Shown here in pieces: positions 46,147 to 58,178 of a DNA stretch of 64,000 nt. A program made the position numbers and the translations under genes. The notes under the pieces are model-generated. The model saw nothing but the letters and a program-made list of their open reading frames with translations. It was not told the DNA's origin and ran no database searches. How positions within the stretch are numbered: the stretch's first letter is position 1; each line of letters opens with the position of its first letter. This DNA is from Campylobacter troglodytis (lineage in GTDB: Bacteria > Campylobacterota > Campylobacteria > Campylobacterales > Campylobacteraceae): assembly GCF_006864425.1 (NCBI RefSeq), contig NZ_QHLI01000001.1, positions 47,325 through 111,324 on the forward strand, read 5' to 3'.

Positions 46147-47488
46147 GAATATAAATGCCATCAAGGGAATGAAGGATCTTTTAGATGAAAGGGCGAGGCT
46201 TTATGAGAGCATCATCAAGGTGTGCGAGGAGGTGGCTAGGAATTATGGCTTTGAGTTCATAAACACTCCTCATCTTGAATTTACCACGCTTTTTAAAAGA
46301 AGTGTAGGTGAAAGTAGCGACATAGTAGGCAAGGAAATGTATGAGTTTATTGACAAGGGACAAAATGCCGTGTGTTTGCGCCCTGAGGGAACCGCTGGCG
46401 TGGTACGTGCCTATATAGAGCAGAAATTTGACAAAACAGGGGCTATTAAACGTTGGTTTTATCACGGCTCTATGTTTCGCTATGAAAGGCCTCAAAGGGG
46501 TAGGCTTCGTGAGTTTCATCAATTTGGCGTTGAAAGCTTTGGCGTAAATAGCGTTTTTGAGGACGCTACGCTGATTTTAATGCTTTCACAAATTCTTAAA
46601 AACCTAGGCATAAATGCAAGCTTAAAGATAAACTCATTAGGCTGCACAAAATGTATGAATGAGTTTCGCAAGAACTTCCTTAACTTTGTAGAAAATTCAA
46701 ACAAGACTTTGAATTTTAGCACACTTAAAGAGGACGCAAAGGATTTAAAACCCGCTTCTAAAAGTGAACAGAATGACAAAAATAGTAAAAATGATGAAGA
46801 GCAAGGCTTTTGCGAGGACTGTTTGCGTAGAAAAGAACTTAATCCCATAAGAATGCTTGACTGTAAAAACGAGCACTGTCAAGCCTTGCTAAAAAACGCA
46901 CCTACCTTAAGAGAATGTCTTTGTGCTGAATGCAAGAGCGACTTTGAGCTTTTGCAAAGCCTTTTGCGTGAAAACGGGGTTGAATTTAAGCTTGATGATA
47001 GGCTTGTTCGTGGGCTTGATTATTACTGCAAGAGTGCCTTTGAGTTTGAAAGTGAGGAAATTGGAGCAAAAGCAGCTGTGGCTGGGGGTGGGCGGTATGA
47101 TAGATTGATTGAATTTTTAGGTGGCAAGAGTGGTTACGGCGTTGGCTTTGCACTTGGTGTTGAACGGTTAATGGAAATACTTGCACAAAAAAAGCAAGAA
47201 GGGCAAAGAAAGGGGCTTTATTTGTGCGTTTTAAACGAGCCTTATTTAAAGGACGCTTTTTTTCTTGCCACAGCACTTCGCAAGCATTTTTGCGTGAATT
47301 TAAGTTATGAGGCAAAAAAGCTCGCAAAGCATTTAAATTTAGCAGATACAAGTGGGGCTAAAATCTTTTTATGCATAGGTGAAAATGAGGCAAAAAATGA
47401 AAGCATTTTTTATAAAAATTTGGAAAATAAGGACGAAAAAACTATAAAACTTTGTGATTTACAAGATTTTTTAAGGCAAAATGCGTGA
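46139..47488 (+). CDS. hisS: Histidyl-tRNA synthetase with an extra loop
   Basis: Class II synthetase charging tRNA-His. Motif 1 is around FINTPHLEFTTLF near residue 39, motif 2 is FRYERPQRGRLREFHQFGVE near 114, and the histidine-specific signatures are LVRGLDYYCKSAFEF near 287 and GGGRYDRL. It is 449 aa, about 40 longer than C. jejuni HisS as I recall it. The excess is a Lys/Ser/Asn/Asp/Glu-rich loop at about residues 186-222 before a CxxC...C zinc-like segment (CEDCLRRK, HCQALL, CLCAEC). It is last in the coaD-tmk-hisS operon. Confidence 0.95.
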   Translation: MTKNINAIKGMKDLLDERARLYESIIKVCEEVARNYGFEFINTPHLEFTTLFKRSVGESSDIVGKEMYEFIDKGQNAVCLRPEGTAGVVRAYIEQKFDKTGAIKRWFYHGSMFRYERPQRGRLREFHQFGVESFGVNSVFEDATLILMLSQILKNLGINASLKINSLGCTKCMNEFRKNFLNFVENSNKTLNFSTLKEDAKDLKPASKSEQNDKNSKNDEEQGFCEDCLRRKELNPIRMLDCKNEHCQALLKNAPTLRECLCAECKSDFELLQSLLRENGVEFKLDDRLVRGLDYYCKSAFEFESEEIGAKAAVAGGGRYDRLIEFLGGKSGYGVGFALGVERLMEILAQKKQEGQRKGLYLCVLNEPYLKDAFFLATALRKHFCVNLSYEAKKLAKHLNLADTSGAKIFLCIGENEAKNESIFYKNLENKDEKTIKLCDLQDFLRQNA

Positions 47489-47527
47489 ATTTTTGGTTTT
47501 TGTGCGAGCTTTGCTAAAATTTGTGTT

Positions 47528-48251
47528 GGCTCAATCCAAGTTAAGCACATTATTTCTTATCATTTTTGGCTCAAGACAACTTAAGCGGATTTTATCTTAT
47601 CAACTTTAATAAATTTTGATGAGAATTTTGTCTTAAAATTTTCGCCTTAATTTTATTTCTTTTAAATGAAGTATAAAATTTTCTTTTTGAGCCTTTAAAT
47701 TTAGCCAAATCAAACTTTGCAAACTTCTACTACACAGTTACAAGAGGCTTAACGAAGCAAAAAAATTCTCAATGCCATTTGTGTGATTGTGCCCTTTGCA
47801 AACTCATTTTCCCTGTATCTTACTCTATAACTTTGCTTTGCAAAGTATGGGGCAAAGCATTGTAAAAAATCAACCAAACCATCATAAATAGCCAAGCACT
47901 AAAATTCCATCTTCCTCATACCGCTTAAATCCCATAGGTAATAGCTTCTTAGCCAAGCAAGTTTTTACAAGCTGAGTATAAACTTGTTCGTTTTAGCATA
48001 CCTTTTACTACACAGTTACAAGAGCACTAGCTAAAAACACAGATGTTTTCTTGCCAACCCCACGCCCACTTTTTCCACGCACTCTTTTTGCACCTTCTAC
48101 TACGCAGTTACGAGTTTAACGAAGTGAAAAAATATGTAAGAATCTATCATAATTTTAGTCTCTTAAATTCTTAAACGATTAATATGCTTATTTTTCACCT
48201 TGTAAATCATAACTTGAAGCTCTTTTCTTAGAGCTTAAGTTGGATTGAGTC
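47528..48251 (-). mobile_element. Degenerate group-B IS1595-type element
   Basis: Terminal repeats GGCTCAATCCAAGTTAAGC (47528) and GCTTAAGTTGGATTGAGTC (ends 48251) are near-perfect complements. A second group-B end lies inside at 47568, suggesting nesting. On the minus strand, transposase debris (CGTGGAAAAAGTGGGCGTGG region near 48060) is readable. Hairpin insertions occur at about 47724-47765, 48000-48036 and 48089-48133. Confidence 0.8.
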
Positions 48252-49549
48252 TTGTATTTTTGGGACTGTGAGTTTTTAAAAAAGTTTGAGTTTGTAAAAA
48301 AGCGTAAATTTTCGCCTTGTTAAGATACCAAGCAAAAATTCACATTAAATTCAAGCTAAGTTTCACGCTAAATTTAAACTAAAATTTATGTTAAATTCAA
48401 ATTCACCAAAATCCAAAATTCACGCTAAATTGAATTTAAATTCGCAAAAATCCAAAAATTCACATAAATTCACACAAAAAGCCCTTGAATTTGAGCTTAT
48501 AACTCTTTTAGCTACTATTTTGCAACATCGTTATCTTAAGTTTGTATTAGCGACATTTATGCTTACAAATTACAACGCTTTAATTTTGCATTATAAATGC
48601 GTTAAAATAGCAAAAATAGCTCCTTGCAAATACCGTCAACTGTTACTTGCCAAGCGCTTAGGCTGAAAGGAAAAGCTTCGTCTTCGCTTTGTGTCAGCTA
48701 TCGACATATCGTGCAAAGCTTGTTTTGTAGCTTTTGTGCTATTTTCGCCACCTTTTTTGCGGATTGTAAAGATTAAAAAAGCATCAAAAGAACGCTTGTA
48801 AATACTGCTTTTTTCGTTTTTATAATTTAAGCTTTGTTAGCATTAATTCTTTTTTTAAACTTTTTGTGCTTTCATCGCATTTTAGCTTAAATTCTTAAAT
48901 TTTTAGCCAAATTCATCGCTGCATAGCTAGTTCTTTGAGCCTTTTGTATTTATCGCCCATCGTTTGCTAGATTAGATCACAAGCAATAGTATAGTGGTAT
49001 TTTGCTACGAATTCATTTTGTTTTGCACATTTTCGTTGCCATACAAAGCAGCTAAATTCATCTAAGCTAAGCTTTGGTCTGGTTTGCAAGCCTTTTCATG
49101 GTAAATTGTAATTTTGCCGCAGTTTTATCCTTGTAATTCACCCCAATAGCAAATCTCATTAAGGTCTCATTTCACAGTTTTATTAAAACTAAAAATCAAA
49201 GAATGCAGGTTTATAAACCCTACCACCGCAGTAAGTAAAAATAAATTCACGCATTTTTTATCACTTAAAAATAAGTTAAAATCAAATTTTGAGTGTAGCT
49301 TAAAGACAAAAAGAAGGCTAATTTTGGCTACAATTTAAAACAAAATGCCTAAATTTAGCTAAGTTAAGATGATTTTTGCTGAATTTATCTTGTGTTTTCT
49401 AAGATAAATAATATTGGCTATTGTAGTGTTTTGTAATGGTGGTAAGATCTGCTTGATGATAAGAATTTTTTGTTTTACTGCTTTGCCTTTTTAAAAATGT
49501 GTTTTTTTAGCTGTCTAAAAATGTGTTTTGGTAAAAAACTTTTATCATT
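48252..49549. other. Gene-poor stretch: AAATTCAC repeats, then a decayed minus-strand gene
   Basis: Positions 48340-48480 are a run of AAATTCAC/TAAATTTAA words giving a spurious ORF. From about 48640 to 49200, minus-strand frames contain protein-like stretches, such as LHDMSIADTKRRRSFSF, FVWQRKCAKQNEFVAKYHY, and TMGDKYKRLKELAMQR after a stop. They look like an inactivated gene of unknown family. From 49200 to 49549 nothing is seen. Confidence 0.4.
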
Positions 49550-49972
49550 AAGTATTTATGCTTTTAGTTAAAATTACAAAGGATTTTCCTAAGTCATTTT
49601 AAGAAAATTTTATACAAATTCTTACTCTTAATCTTGACATCATATCTAATTTAGCCTCTTTCAAATGAAGGTAAAAATTTTCTTTTTAATCCAGTAAAAC
49701 CCACTAAGCTAGCCCTTGCAAGATCCATTTTAATAAGCACTTACAAACCAAGGTGCAAAATTTGCATTTATGCAATCTTGTCCTTTTGTAAATTATTTAT
49801 GTTTTGTTTGATAAGCTTGCTATTTTTTGTAAAGGCATAGGGCGAAATAAAAGCTTCAAATTTCTCTAAGCTTAAAAATTCACAAACTAAGTTTTGTTTT
49901 TCATAGGCACTAAGTTAAAAACCATTTGATTTAAATTTAACCCAGCCTTAGCTTAGCTAAAAATATCAAACA
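49550..49972 (-). mobile_element. Deleted hybrid IS1595-type remnant
   Basis: The left end (ATGCTTTTAGTTAAAATTAC) and the last bases (GCTAAAAATATCAAAC) are group-A-like. The N-terminal coding part, read on the minus strand from ATGAAAAACAAAAC (about 49900), is group B. The middle of the transposase is gone. Confidence 0.65.
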
Positions 49973-50231
49973 TTTTTATTGTGGCTGAAAAAATTTGTCA
50001 TTTTTAAGCCTATTGTAGCAAAGAGGCTTAAAAAATTCAAGCAAAAGCTTGAATTTTTCTAGCTTTAATCTGTGGATTTTTTTGCTAAGCTTATTAGCTT
50101 TTAAAATGACAAAGCTTGTCTAAGAGTAATGCTTTTTAAAACATATTTCTAATGAAGACTAAACTGAGAACAAATTAACTTTCTTCCAGCTTAATTTAAC
50201 ACAGGGTTAAAAAACCTAAATTTTTCAAGGC

Positions 50232-52254
<2,023 letters not shown>

Positions 52255-53928
52255 TTAAGCCCTTATACTGTTACATACCTTAAAAACAGCTTCTTGCAAG
52301 GCATTTGCTAATTCTAAGCTCTTAGCCTCAAAGCGAGTTACGAGATAAGGGCTTGTATTTGAGGCACGAAGAAGAGCCCAGCCAAAGCCAAAATCAATCC
52401 TTAAACCATCTATCTCACAAAGATCCTTAACAGTTATCTGATCAAGATCTAGCTTGCTTGAATTTGTGCTAGTGCCACCGTTTTTTTCCTTCGAGGGCTT
52501 TGAATTTTTTTCCTCTTGTCTTTCTTTTGAAATGCTTGAATTTTTTTCTTTAAATTCAGCCAGGTCCTGTGAGTTTTTAGCGTCTTTAAATTCAGCCAAA
52601 CTATGAGGATTTTGCCTTAAAATGTTTTTTAATTCCTCATCAAGCCTTCCTTTTTTCACAGCTTCTTTGAATTTTTCTACAAGCTTAAATTTCTCATCCT
52701 CACTCACAGGAATTTTAAGCTCCTCGCTGGTGTAAAGTCTTGGCAAGGAGTTGATTAAAGCCTCTAAATCAAAGCCCTTGTGAATAAGCTCTAAGGTGCG
52801 TAAAAAGGCATAAATTCCATCATCATAGCCAAAATAACGGTGCTTAAAAAAGATATGTCCGCTTACCTCGGCTGCTAGATCAATATTTTGAGCCTTCATA
52901 GCCTTTTTTATGTGAGAATGCCCTGTTTTTCCCATAAAAATCTCGCCAAATTTACCCACCTCATCAAAAAGATTTTGTGAGCATTTTACCTCGCCTAAGA
53001 CGCGAGGGTTTGGGATATTTTTAGCAAAAAGATAGCAAAGCTCATCTCCTGCAAAAATGTGTTTTTTGCTTAAAGCCACCATTCTATCAGCATCTCCGTC
53101 AAAGGCAAAGCCCATTTTGAGCCTTGAATTTTTTTCAAGCAACTCCTGCAAAGCCTTTAAATTTTCTCGTTCTGTTGGATCTGGTGCGTGATTTGGAAAC
53201 TGTCCGTTAGGCTTGGCAAATAGGATTTCAGCCTTTAAATTCAAGGCTTTTAAAAGCGGCTCAATGACAATCCCACTTGCCCCATTAGCACAGTCAATGC
53301 CAAATTCATAATCAAAGCCCTGTAAATGCGAGAACTGTTTAGCCATAAATTCAATATAAAGGCTTAAAATGTCATATTTTTCGCATTTTGTGTTGATGGG
53401 GATATCCTCTACGCATTTGGCTAAATTTTTAGCATCTTTTGAAGCCTTGCTCTTTTTATAGGCTTCATCATTTTTAGTTAATTTTTCATTAAGCTTAGTG
53501 CCTTGATCTTTTTCGCCTTGCTTTAAAAATTCAATAATCTCGCGTCCTAAAGCCTTAAGCTCAGCTCCAAAAAAGCTTTCTTTTAAAATGGTAATCTTAA
53601 AGCCATTGTAATCCTTTGGATTATGCGAGCCTGTTATCATAATATTTGCGTCAAATTTCGCCCCCTCATAAAGACTAAAATATCCAAGCGGAGTTGGCAC
53701 AAGCCCTAGATCATAAACCCTAAGACCTGTGAAATTTAGCCCACTTAAAAGATAGGTAAAAAGCTCATTGGCACTATATCTTGCATCATATCCTACGCTG
53801 ACATTTTTACAGCCCTTTTTAAGCATACTAAGCCCTAAAAAATACCCTATAGCCTTGACGCTTTTTTCGTTAAGTTCCTTGCCATAAAGCCCACGAATAT
53901 CATACTCCCTAAAAATTACCTCAAGCAT
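52255..53928 (-). CDS. Phosphomannomutase/phosphoglucomutase with two extra loops
   Basis: Interconverts hexose 1- and 6-phosphates for surface polysaccharide synthesis. Alpha-D-phosphohexomutase motifs are the N-terminal REYDIRGLYGKELN, the phosphoserine loop MITGSHNPKDYNGFK near residue 95, the Mg2+ loop AFDGDADRMVAL near 276, the sugar-binding SGHIFFKHRYFGYDDG near 356 and the C-terminal RASNTSPYLVTRFEA near 525. It is 557 aa, roughly 100 longer than the C. jejuni counterpart. The excess lies in Lys/Asn/Ser/Glu-rich segments near residues 129-180 and 423-499. It is divergent from fliL, as in C. jejuni. Confidence 0.93.
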   Translation of the reverse strand: MLEVIFREYDIRGLYGKELNEKSVKAIGYFLGLSMLKKGCKNVSVGYDARYSANELFTYLLSGLNFTGLRVYDLGLVPTPLGYFSLYEGAKFDANIMITGSHNPKDYNGFKITILKESFFGAELKALGREIIEFLKQGEKDQGTKLNEKLTKNDEAYKKSKASKDAKNLAKCVEDIPINTKCEKYDILSLYIEFMAKQFSHLQGFDYEFGIDCANGASGIVIEPLLKALNLKAEILFAKPNGQFPNHAPDPTERENLKALQELLEKNSRLKMGFAFDGDADRMVALSKKHIFAGDELCYLFAKNIPNPRVLGEVKCSQNLFDEVGKFGEIFMGKTGHSHIKKAMKAQNIDLAAEVSGHIFFKHRYFGYDDGIYAFLRTLELIHKGFDLEALINSLPRLYTSEELKIPVSEDEKFKLVEKFKEAVKKGRLDEELKNILRQNPHSLAEFKDAKNSQDLAEFKEKNSSISKERQEEKNSKPSKEKNGGTSTNSSKLDLDQITVKDLCEIDGLRIDFGFGWALLRASNTSPYLVTRFEAKSLELANALQEAVFKVCNSIRA

Positions 53929-54030
53929 AAGTTTCCTTTTTATAAAAATTAAATTAAAAAATTTGGATATTGATGAATTTTTGCTACAATTTTACAATGT
54001 TTTTTTAAATATTTTTAAAAAGGATAAGAG

Positions 54031-54578
54031 ATGGCAGATGAAGAAGCAGGAGAAGAAAAAAAGCCCAAAAAGGGTGGATCCTTAGTCTTAATCGTAGTTT
54101 TGGTGCTTTTTATACTGCTACTTGCGGTTGTTGCCTTGATAGGCTTTTTGATGCTTCAAGGTCCAGCAGATGAAAATGCAGCAGCTCCAAATGCTGCAAA
54201 CGCACAAGCAGCCCCAGCAGCTGATACCAAACAAAAACAACAAGAAACGCATCAAAGGGGAACTGATTATTCTAATATCGGGGTTATGATAGCCTTGGAG
54301 GCATTTACCTTGAATTTACTAAGCGATAGTGGGTCTAGGTATGTGAAATGCTCTATGCAGCTTGAGCAAAATACAGAGCTTTTACAGCCTGAAATTGAGA
54401 AAAAATGCCTGTGATCCGTGATATAGTCATAAGAACCCTAACCTCAAAGACCTTTGAAGAAGTAAGCACCACCAAGGGCAAGGAAAGGCTTAAAGACGAG
54501 CTTGTTGGCAAGATAAATGAGGTTTTAACAGATGGCTTTATTAAAAACATCTATTTTACAGACTTTGTCGTTCAATGA
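54031..54578 (+). pseudogene. fliL: Flagellar basal-body protein FliL, frameshifted at an A6 tract
   Basis: FliL sits around the stator in the inner membrane. An acidic/basic N-terminus precedes one membrane helix (residues 18-44), an Ala/Pro linker and a periplasmic domain (NIGVMIALEAFTLNLLSDSGSRYVKC). The frame stops at 54414 after EIEKKCL. One added A in the run before TGCCTG (54402-54407) gives EIEKKMPVIRDIVIRTLTSK through to FVVQ and a stop at 54576-54578, which overlaps the acpS ATG. The restored length is 182 aa, about as in C. jejuni. The break may be real, phase-variable or a sequencing error. Because FliL contributes to motility, the state matters. Confidence 0.85.
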
Positions 54579-54922
54579 TAGGGTGTGATCTAGTTGATCT
54601 TTCTAGGATAGAAAAAATTTACTCTCGCTACGAGGGTAAATTTTTAGCTAAAATTTTAAGCAAAAAAGAAGAAAAATTAGTAAAAAGCTCTGCGAGTTTA
54701 GCCGGTCTTTTTGCTGCAAAAGAAGCAGCAAGTAAGGCTTTGGGCTGTGGTATTTGCAAGGACTGTGGCTTTTTGGATATAAGGATCTACAAAGATAAAA
54801 AAAATGCTCCAAAACTTAAATTTTCAAAAAAAATTCACAAAAAATTCAAGTTCAAAAAGGCTTATTTAAGCATAGCCCACGATAAGGGTTTTGCTATGGC
54901 TGTGGTGTGGCTTAAAAAATAA
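54575..54922 (+). CDS. acpS: Holo-[acyl-carrier-protein] synthase
   Basis: Transfers 4'-phosphopantetheine from CoA to the acyl carrier protein. The 115-aa protein has the opening IGCDLVDLSRIEKI (Mg2+ Asp), FLAKILSKKEEKLV near residue 27, LAGLFAAKEAASKALGCGI near 42 (WxxKEA-like) and LSIAHDKGFAMAVV near 97. Its ATG overlaps the restored fliL stop by two bases, as expected for a coupled pair. Confidence 0.95.
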   Translation: MIGCDLVDLSRIEKIYSRYEGKFLAKILSKKEEKLVKSSASLAGLFAAKEAASKALGCGICKDCGFLDIRIYKDKKNAPKLKFSKKIHKKFKFKKAYLSIAHDKGFAMAVVWLKK

Positions 54923-55158
54923 GCTTTTTTTAGCAAAGAGTGTAAAAGCCTTTGTGTGAATTTAAACTTATGTGTTAAAAATTAGCCTTAAATGAAAGTT
55001 TGCGTGTTTAAATCTAAGGCTAAATTTAGAAAAATCAAGCTAGGTTTAACTTGGTTTTATTTAACTTGGCTTTTTTCAAAAAATCTTGCTTTGTCATTTT
55101 TAGCCTTTGTAGGTAAATAAGCTTACAAAATTCACGCTTTTTTGTGAATTTTTTATTT

Positions 55159-56006
55159 GGCTTAATTAAACTTAAACCAAATTGAAAAGTTTTTTAAGTT
55201 ATGAGGACGCCTATGAAAAACAAATACATAGTCCGTTTCCGAATTTCTGAAAATAAATTTAAGGAATTTTGAAGTATTTCGCCCTTGATTTAGAATAGAA
55301 AACAACCCACTAAGTTTGTCAAATTCAACAATAAAGTTAGTCGTAAAAGCAAATCGCATTTTAACCCTTAAAGAATGCTAGAAAGCCTTTAAAATGAGCG
55401 GTGAGCTTGAAGTGCGAGAATTATTTTGCCTCCTTGTACTTGCAACTGTGTAACACAAGGAGCAAGTTCTATTTGCGGTAATCGTAGACATTTAGCTGGC
55501 CTAAAAACATCCATACTTTTGCTTAGTTACTCATCTTGTAGCTGTAAGGCATACTACAACGAAACGACTGAGTTTGAATGTAGGTCGTTAAATGCTGATC
55601 TGCCAAAGAGCTGCTATCCATAATACAATGAATTTTTCCGAGCTAACAGAAAGTAAAATTTATAGGATAGCTTCAAAGCCTACGGTGTCTTGGTGGATTT
55701 TTACTTCGCTTGTTTTTTTTACAAGAAGGAGCGAAGATGCATTAAATAGTAAGACACAATAAAAACGAGTTTGCAAATGGACTAAACCACATAAACGAAA
55801 TTGTGAATTTTTTTGCTTCGTAACACTCGTAACTGTAAGCAAAAGAGGCTTTGCGAAATTTAGACTTGCTAAATTTAAGGGCTAAACAAGAAAATTTTGT
55901 CTTTCATTTAAAAGAAACGCAATTAAGACGAAAAATTTAGAACAAGTGCTTTATCAAATTTTTATTAAAATTGATAAGCCAAAATCCTATTAAAATATCT
56001 TTAGCC
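55159..56006 (+). mobile_element. Degenerate group-B IS1595-type element with four hairpin insertions
   Basis: It starts GGCTTAATTAAACTTAAACC at 55159 and ends with a diverged complement (ATATCTTTAGCC, 56006). Transposase pieces run MKNKYIVRFRISENKFKEF from about 55213, then HINEIVNF near 55793-55815, then LKETQLRRKI. Insertions lie near 55430-55462, 55517-55552, 55697-55736 and 55811-55846. The first and third form perfect 8-bp and 7-bp stems. Confidence 0.8.
55430..55462 (+). repeat. Hairpin insertion with perfect 8-bp arms
   Basis: CTCCTTGT (55430-55437) pairs with ACAAGGAG (55455-55462) around a loop holding the conserved CTTGCAACTGTG core. It sits after the ESYF-equivalent codons of the transposase remnant. 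Confidence 0.75.
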
Positions 56007-56058
56007 AAGTTTTAAGATAAAATTTTTTTAAAGTGCCTTGTGTTAATCAAAAATCAAA

Positions 56059-57222
56059 CTAAAAATTCAAAAGCTCACTTAGATCGCTATAAAATTTATC
56101 TGCCATAAGCTTGTAGCCTTCTATTTTAAGATGCACATCCCTTAAAGATAGGTTTTGTTCTATCCAAAGATCCTTCCCCCCACTTTTTTGCATAAAATCA
56201 TGCATATCAAAGAGTAAAAGCCTTTCTTCTCTTGCTAACTCGTAAATAGCGTCTCTAACCTCAGCAAATTCACTTGCTAACTCGTACTCGTCTTTTACCT
56301 TTTTTGTTACTGTTGGAGGGGATATTAAAATGATGCTTGTGTTTGGATTTATCTTGTAAAACATTCTTATTAGCTTTTTATAATTTTCCTTGAAACTTTT
56401 TGCGTTAAAAGCGCCTGATAAGACCTCATTTGAGCCATAAGCTAAGATCACAACATCGTTTTTAATGATGCCTAATTCTTGCAAGATCAAATCCTCATTC
56501 CATCTAAGCCAAAGATCAGATCTTGCCCCATTTATGCCTAGGGTGTCAAGGATCTTGTTATTTGTTTGATTGTAAATAAAGTATCCCCCCAAGGAAGCAC
56601 CTTCTTTTAAGGACACTATTTTAAGAGGAAAGCTTAGATCCTTAAACTCCTCATAAGACCATTTATTGCCTTTTTTGCCATTTAAAACAAGGCTTTTGTT
56701 TTTATTATCCCTTACTAAAAATGCCTTGCCTTCGCCCTTAAATACAAAACCTACCTTGAAATTTTGCCTTTGCAAATTTGTTTTTAAGCTTATGCTAGCT
56801 CCTTCTTTTAAGGATCTTGCTATCACTCCACCTAAGGGGTAATCTTTTGTGCTATCTTGCTGGGAGCTAAAAATCTCATAGTCCTTGCTTTCATAGTTTA
56901 AAAGCAGATTTTGGTGGTATTTTGGTTGCAAGGGGTAGGCAAAGCCAACGGCATTTACTTCTATTAGCTGCCTTCTTAGCTGTCTTGAAAAAAAATCAGC
57001 CGCCATATGAGAATCCCCAAAAATTCGCAAAGCTAAATCCCTCTTTTGAAAATTTGCCTTTAATCTTGCAAAATTAGTCCTTGAGGTATAATTTTTCATA
57101 GAGGTGCTGAGATTTTGAAACTTAGTCAAAGAAGGCTTCATCTTTTTTTCTTGCAAGGCAGTACAAGCTAGGATTAAAAAGGAGCTTAAAATAAGCAAAA
57201 GAAAGGATTTTAAAGAACTCAT
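56059..57222 (-). CDS. ape1: Peptidoglycan O-acetylesterase (Ape1-like), SGNH lipoprotein
   Basis: Removes O-acetyl groups from peptidoglycan MurNAc so that lytic transglycosylases can act. The 387-aa protein has a lipoprotein signal (LILACTALQE, lipobox Cys near residue 20). SGNH blocks are RIFGDSHMAADFFSRQL near 67 (Ser), LAYGSNEVLSGAFN near 258 (Gly/Asn) and LRDVHLKIEGYKLMADKF near 362 (Asp/His). GDSHxA is the Ape1 form of block I. It is last of a three-gene operon with patB and patA, overlapping patB by 4 bp. Together these genes set the level of peptidoglycan acetylation. Confidence 0.85.
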   Translation of the reverse strand: MSSLKSFLLLILSSFLILACTALQEKKMKPSLTKFQNLSTSMKNYTSRTNFARLKANFQKRDLALRIFGDSHMAADFFSRQLRRQLIEVNAVGFAYPLQPKYHQNLLLNYESKDYEIFSSQQDSTKDYPLGGVIARSLKEGASISLKTNLQRQNFKVGFVFKGEGKAFLVRDNKNKSLVLNGKKGNKWSYEEFKDLSFPLKIVSLKEGASLGGYFIYNQTNNKILDTLGINGARSDLWLRWNEDLILQELGIIKNDVVILAYGSNEVLSGAFNAKSFKENYKKLIRMFYKINPNTSIILISPPTVTKKVKDEYELASEFAEVRDAIYELAREERLLLFDMHDFMQKSGGKDLWIEQNLSLRDVHLKIEGYKLMADKFYSDLSELLNF

Positions 57223-58178
57223 TGATTAAGATCTGAGGTATTAATATACTCTAAAAGCAGATTAGACATTATCCTAGCACCTTGTATGTTAAAATGCACC
57301 CCATCATCAGCCCTAACCTTAATGCTTTTATTATTTTCATCTCTAACATAGCTAGAATACCTATCATCCTCGCTTAAAGCCTTGCTTGTATCTATGAAAA
57401 TTTCGTTGTTTTTTATGTTTTCTTCCTTGTAAATTTTATTTAAGACCTGAATTTTTTCGTTTAAAAGATCCCTTTTAACAGGTGGGATCTCATACCATAA
57501 AATTCTAGCCTCGTTTTCCTTTGCTATTTGTATAAGCTCGTTTACCCTTTGGGTGTAAATTCTAGTCCATTCGCTGGTATTAAAGCCGTGAAACCTACCC
57601 TCATTTTTTATGTCCCAAGGATCATTTGCCCCAAGTAAGATGACTATGTATTTTATCTTAGCATTGCTATTTAAGGCTACTTGCATAGCCTTAGCCCAGT
57701 CGAAATAGCCCTTGTAAGAAAGCCCTGTGTTTTGTTTGCTTAAATTTGTGCTTTTTATGCCAAGTTTTTTAAGATCCCTCATCAATGCAAGTGCTACACC
57801 TTGCATCAAGGAATCTCCTATCAACAAAAACTCCTCATCCACACTCACATAAAGCTTTTGATTTGTTGGCATTATTGCAGATATATCATCGCTTATTTCT
57901 TCATATGAGGGCTGGGGATCTTGAGGTGTTATGCTTCTATTTGTATCTGGGGCATTTTTTAAAATTTCATAATTTGCTATGAAATGATCATTTGTCAAAA
58001 CGACCTTGATTTGTTCTAATTTCACCTTAAAGCTGTTTGCTTCATTTAGCGCATCGCTTTGTGGGTAAAAATGAACATGGTATTTTTGCTCCAAGTAAGA
58101 ACTAATGCTCTTATTCATCACAAAAACAGTTATGGCAAAAACAGTAACAAGGATAAAAAAGAACTTAACTATACTCAT
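57219..58178 (-). CDS. patB: Peptidoglycan O-acetyltransferase PatB, SGNH type
   Basis: Periplasmic enzyme that transfers acetyl from PatA to peptidoglycan MurNAc. The 319-aa protein has an N-terminal membrane anchor (residues 4-22, VKFFFILVTVFAITVFVM). SGNH blocks are LLIGDSLMQGVALAL near 118, ILLGANDPWDIKN near 180 and ADDGVHFNIQGARIM near 286. It lies between patA (1-bp overlap) and ape1. A role as acetyltransferase rather than esterase is inferred from the order and the GDSLMQG form seen in PatB proteins. Confidence 0.85.
   Translation of the reverse strand: MSIVKFFFILVTVFAITVFVMNKSISSYLEQKYHVHFYPQSDALNEANSFKVKLEQIKVVLTNDHFIANYEILKNAPDTNRSITPQDPQPSYEEISDDISAIMPTNQKLYVSVDEEFLLIGDSLMQGVALALMRDLKKLGIKSTNLSKQNTGLSYKGYFDWAKAMQVALNSNAKIKYIVILLGANDPWDIKNEGRFHGFNTSEWTRIYTQRVNELIQIAKENEARILWYEIPPVKRDLLNEKIQVLNKIYKEENIKNNEIFIDTSKALSEDDRYSSYVRDENNKSIKVRADDGVHFNIQGARIMSNLLLEYINTSDLNQ

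Noticed and set aside
48388..48666. 92-aa ORF starting MLNSNSPKSKI
   Set aside because: The first half translates a run of AAATTCAC repeats and the rest shows no coding character.
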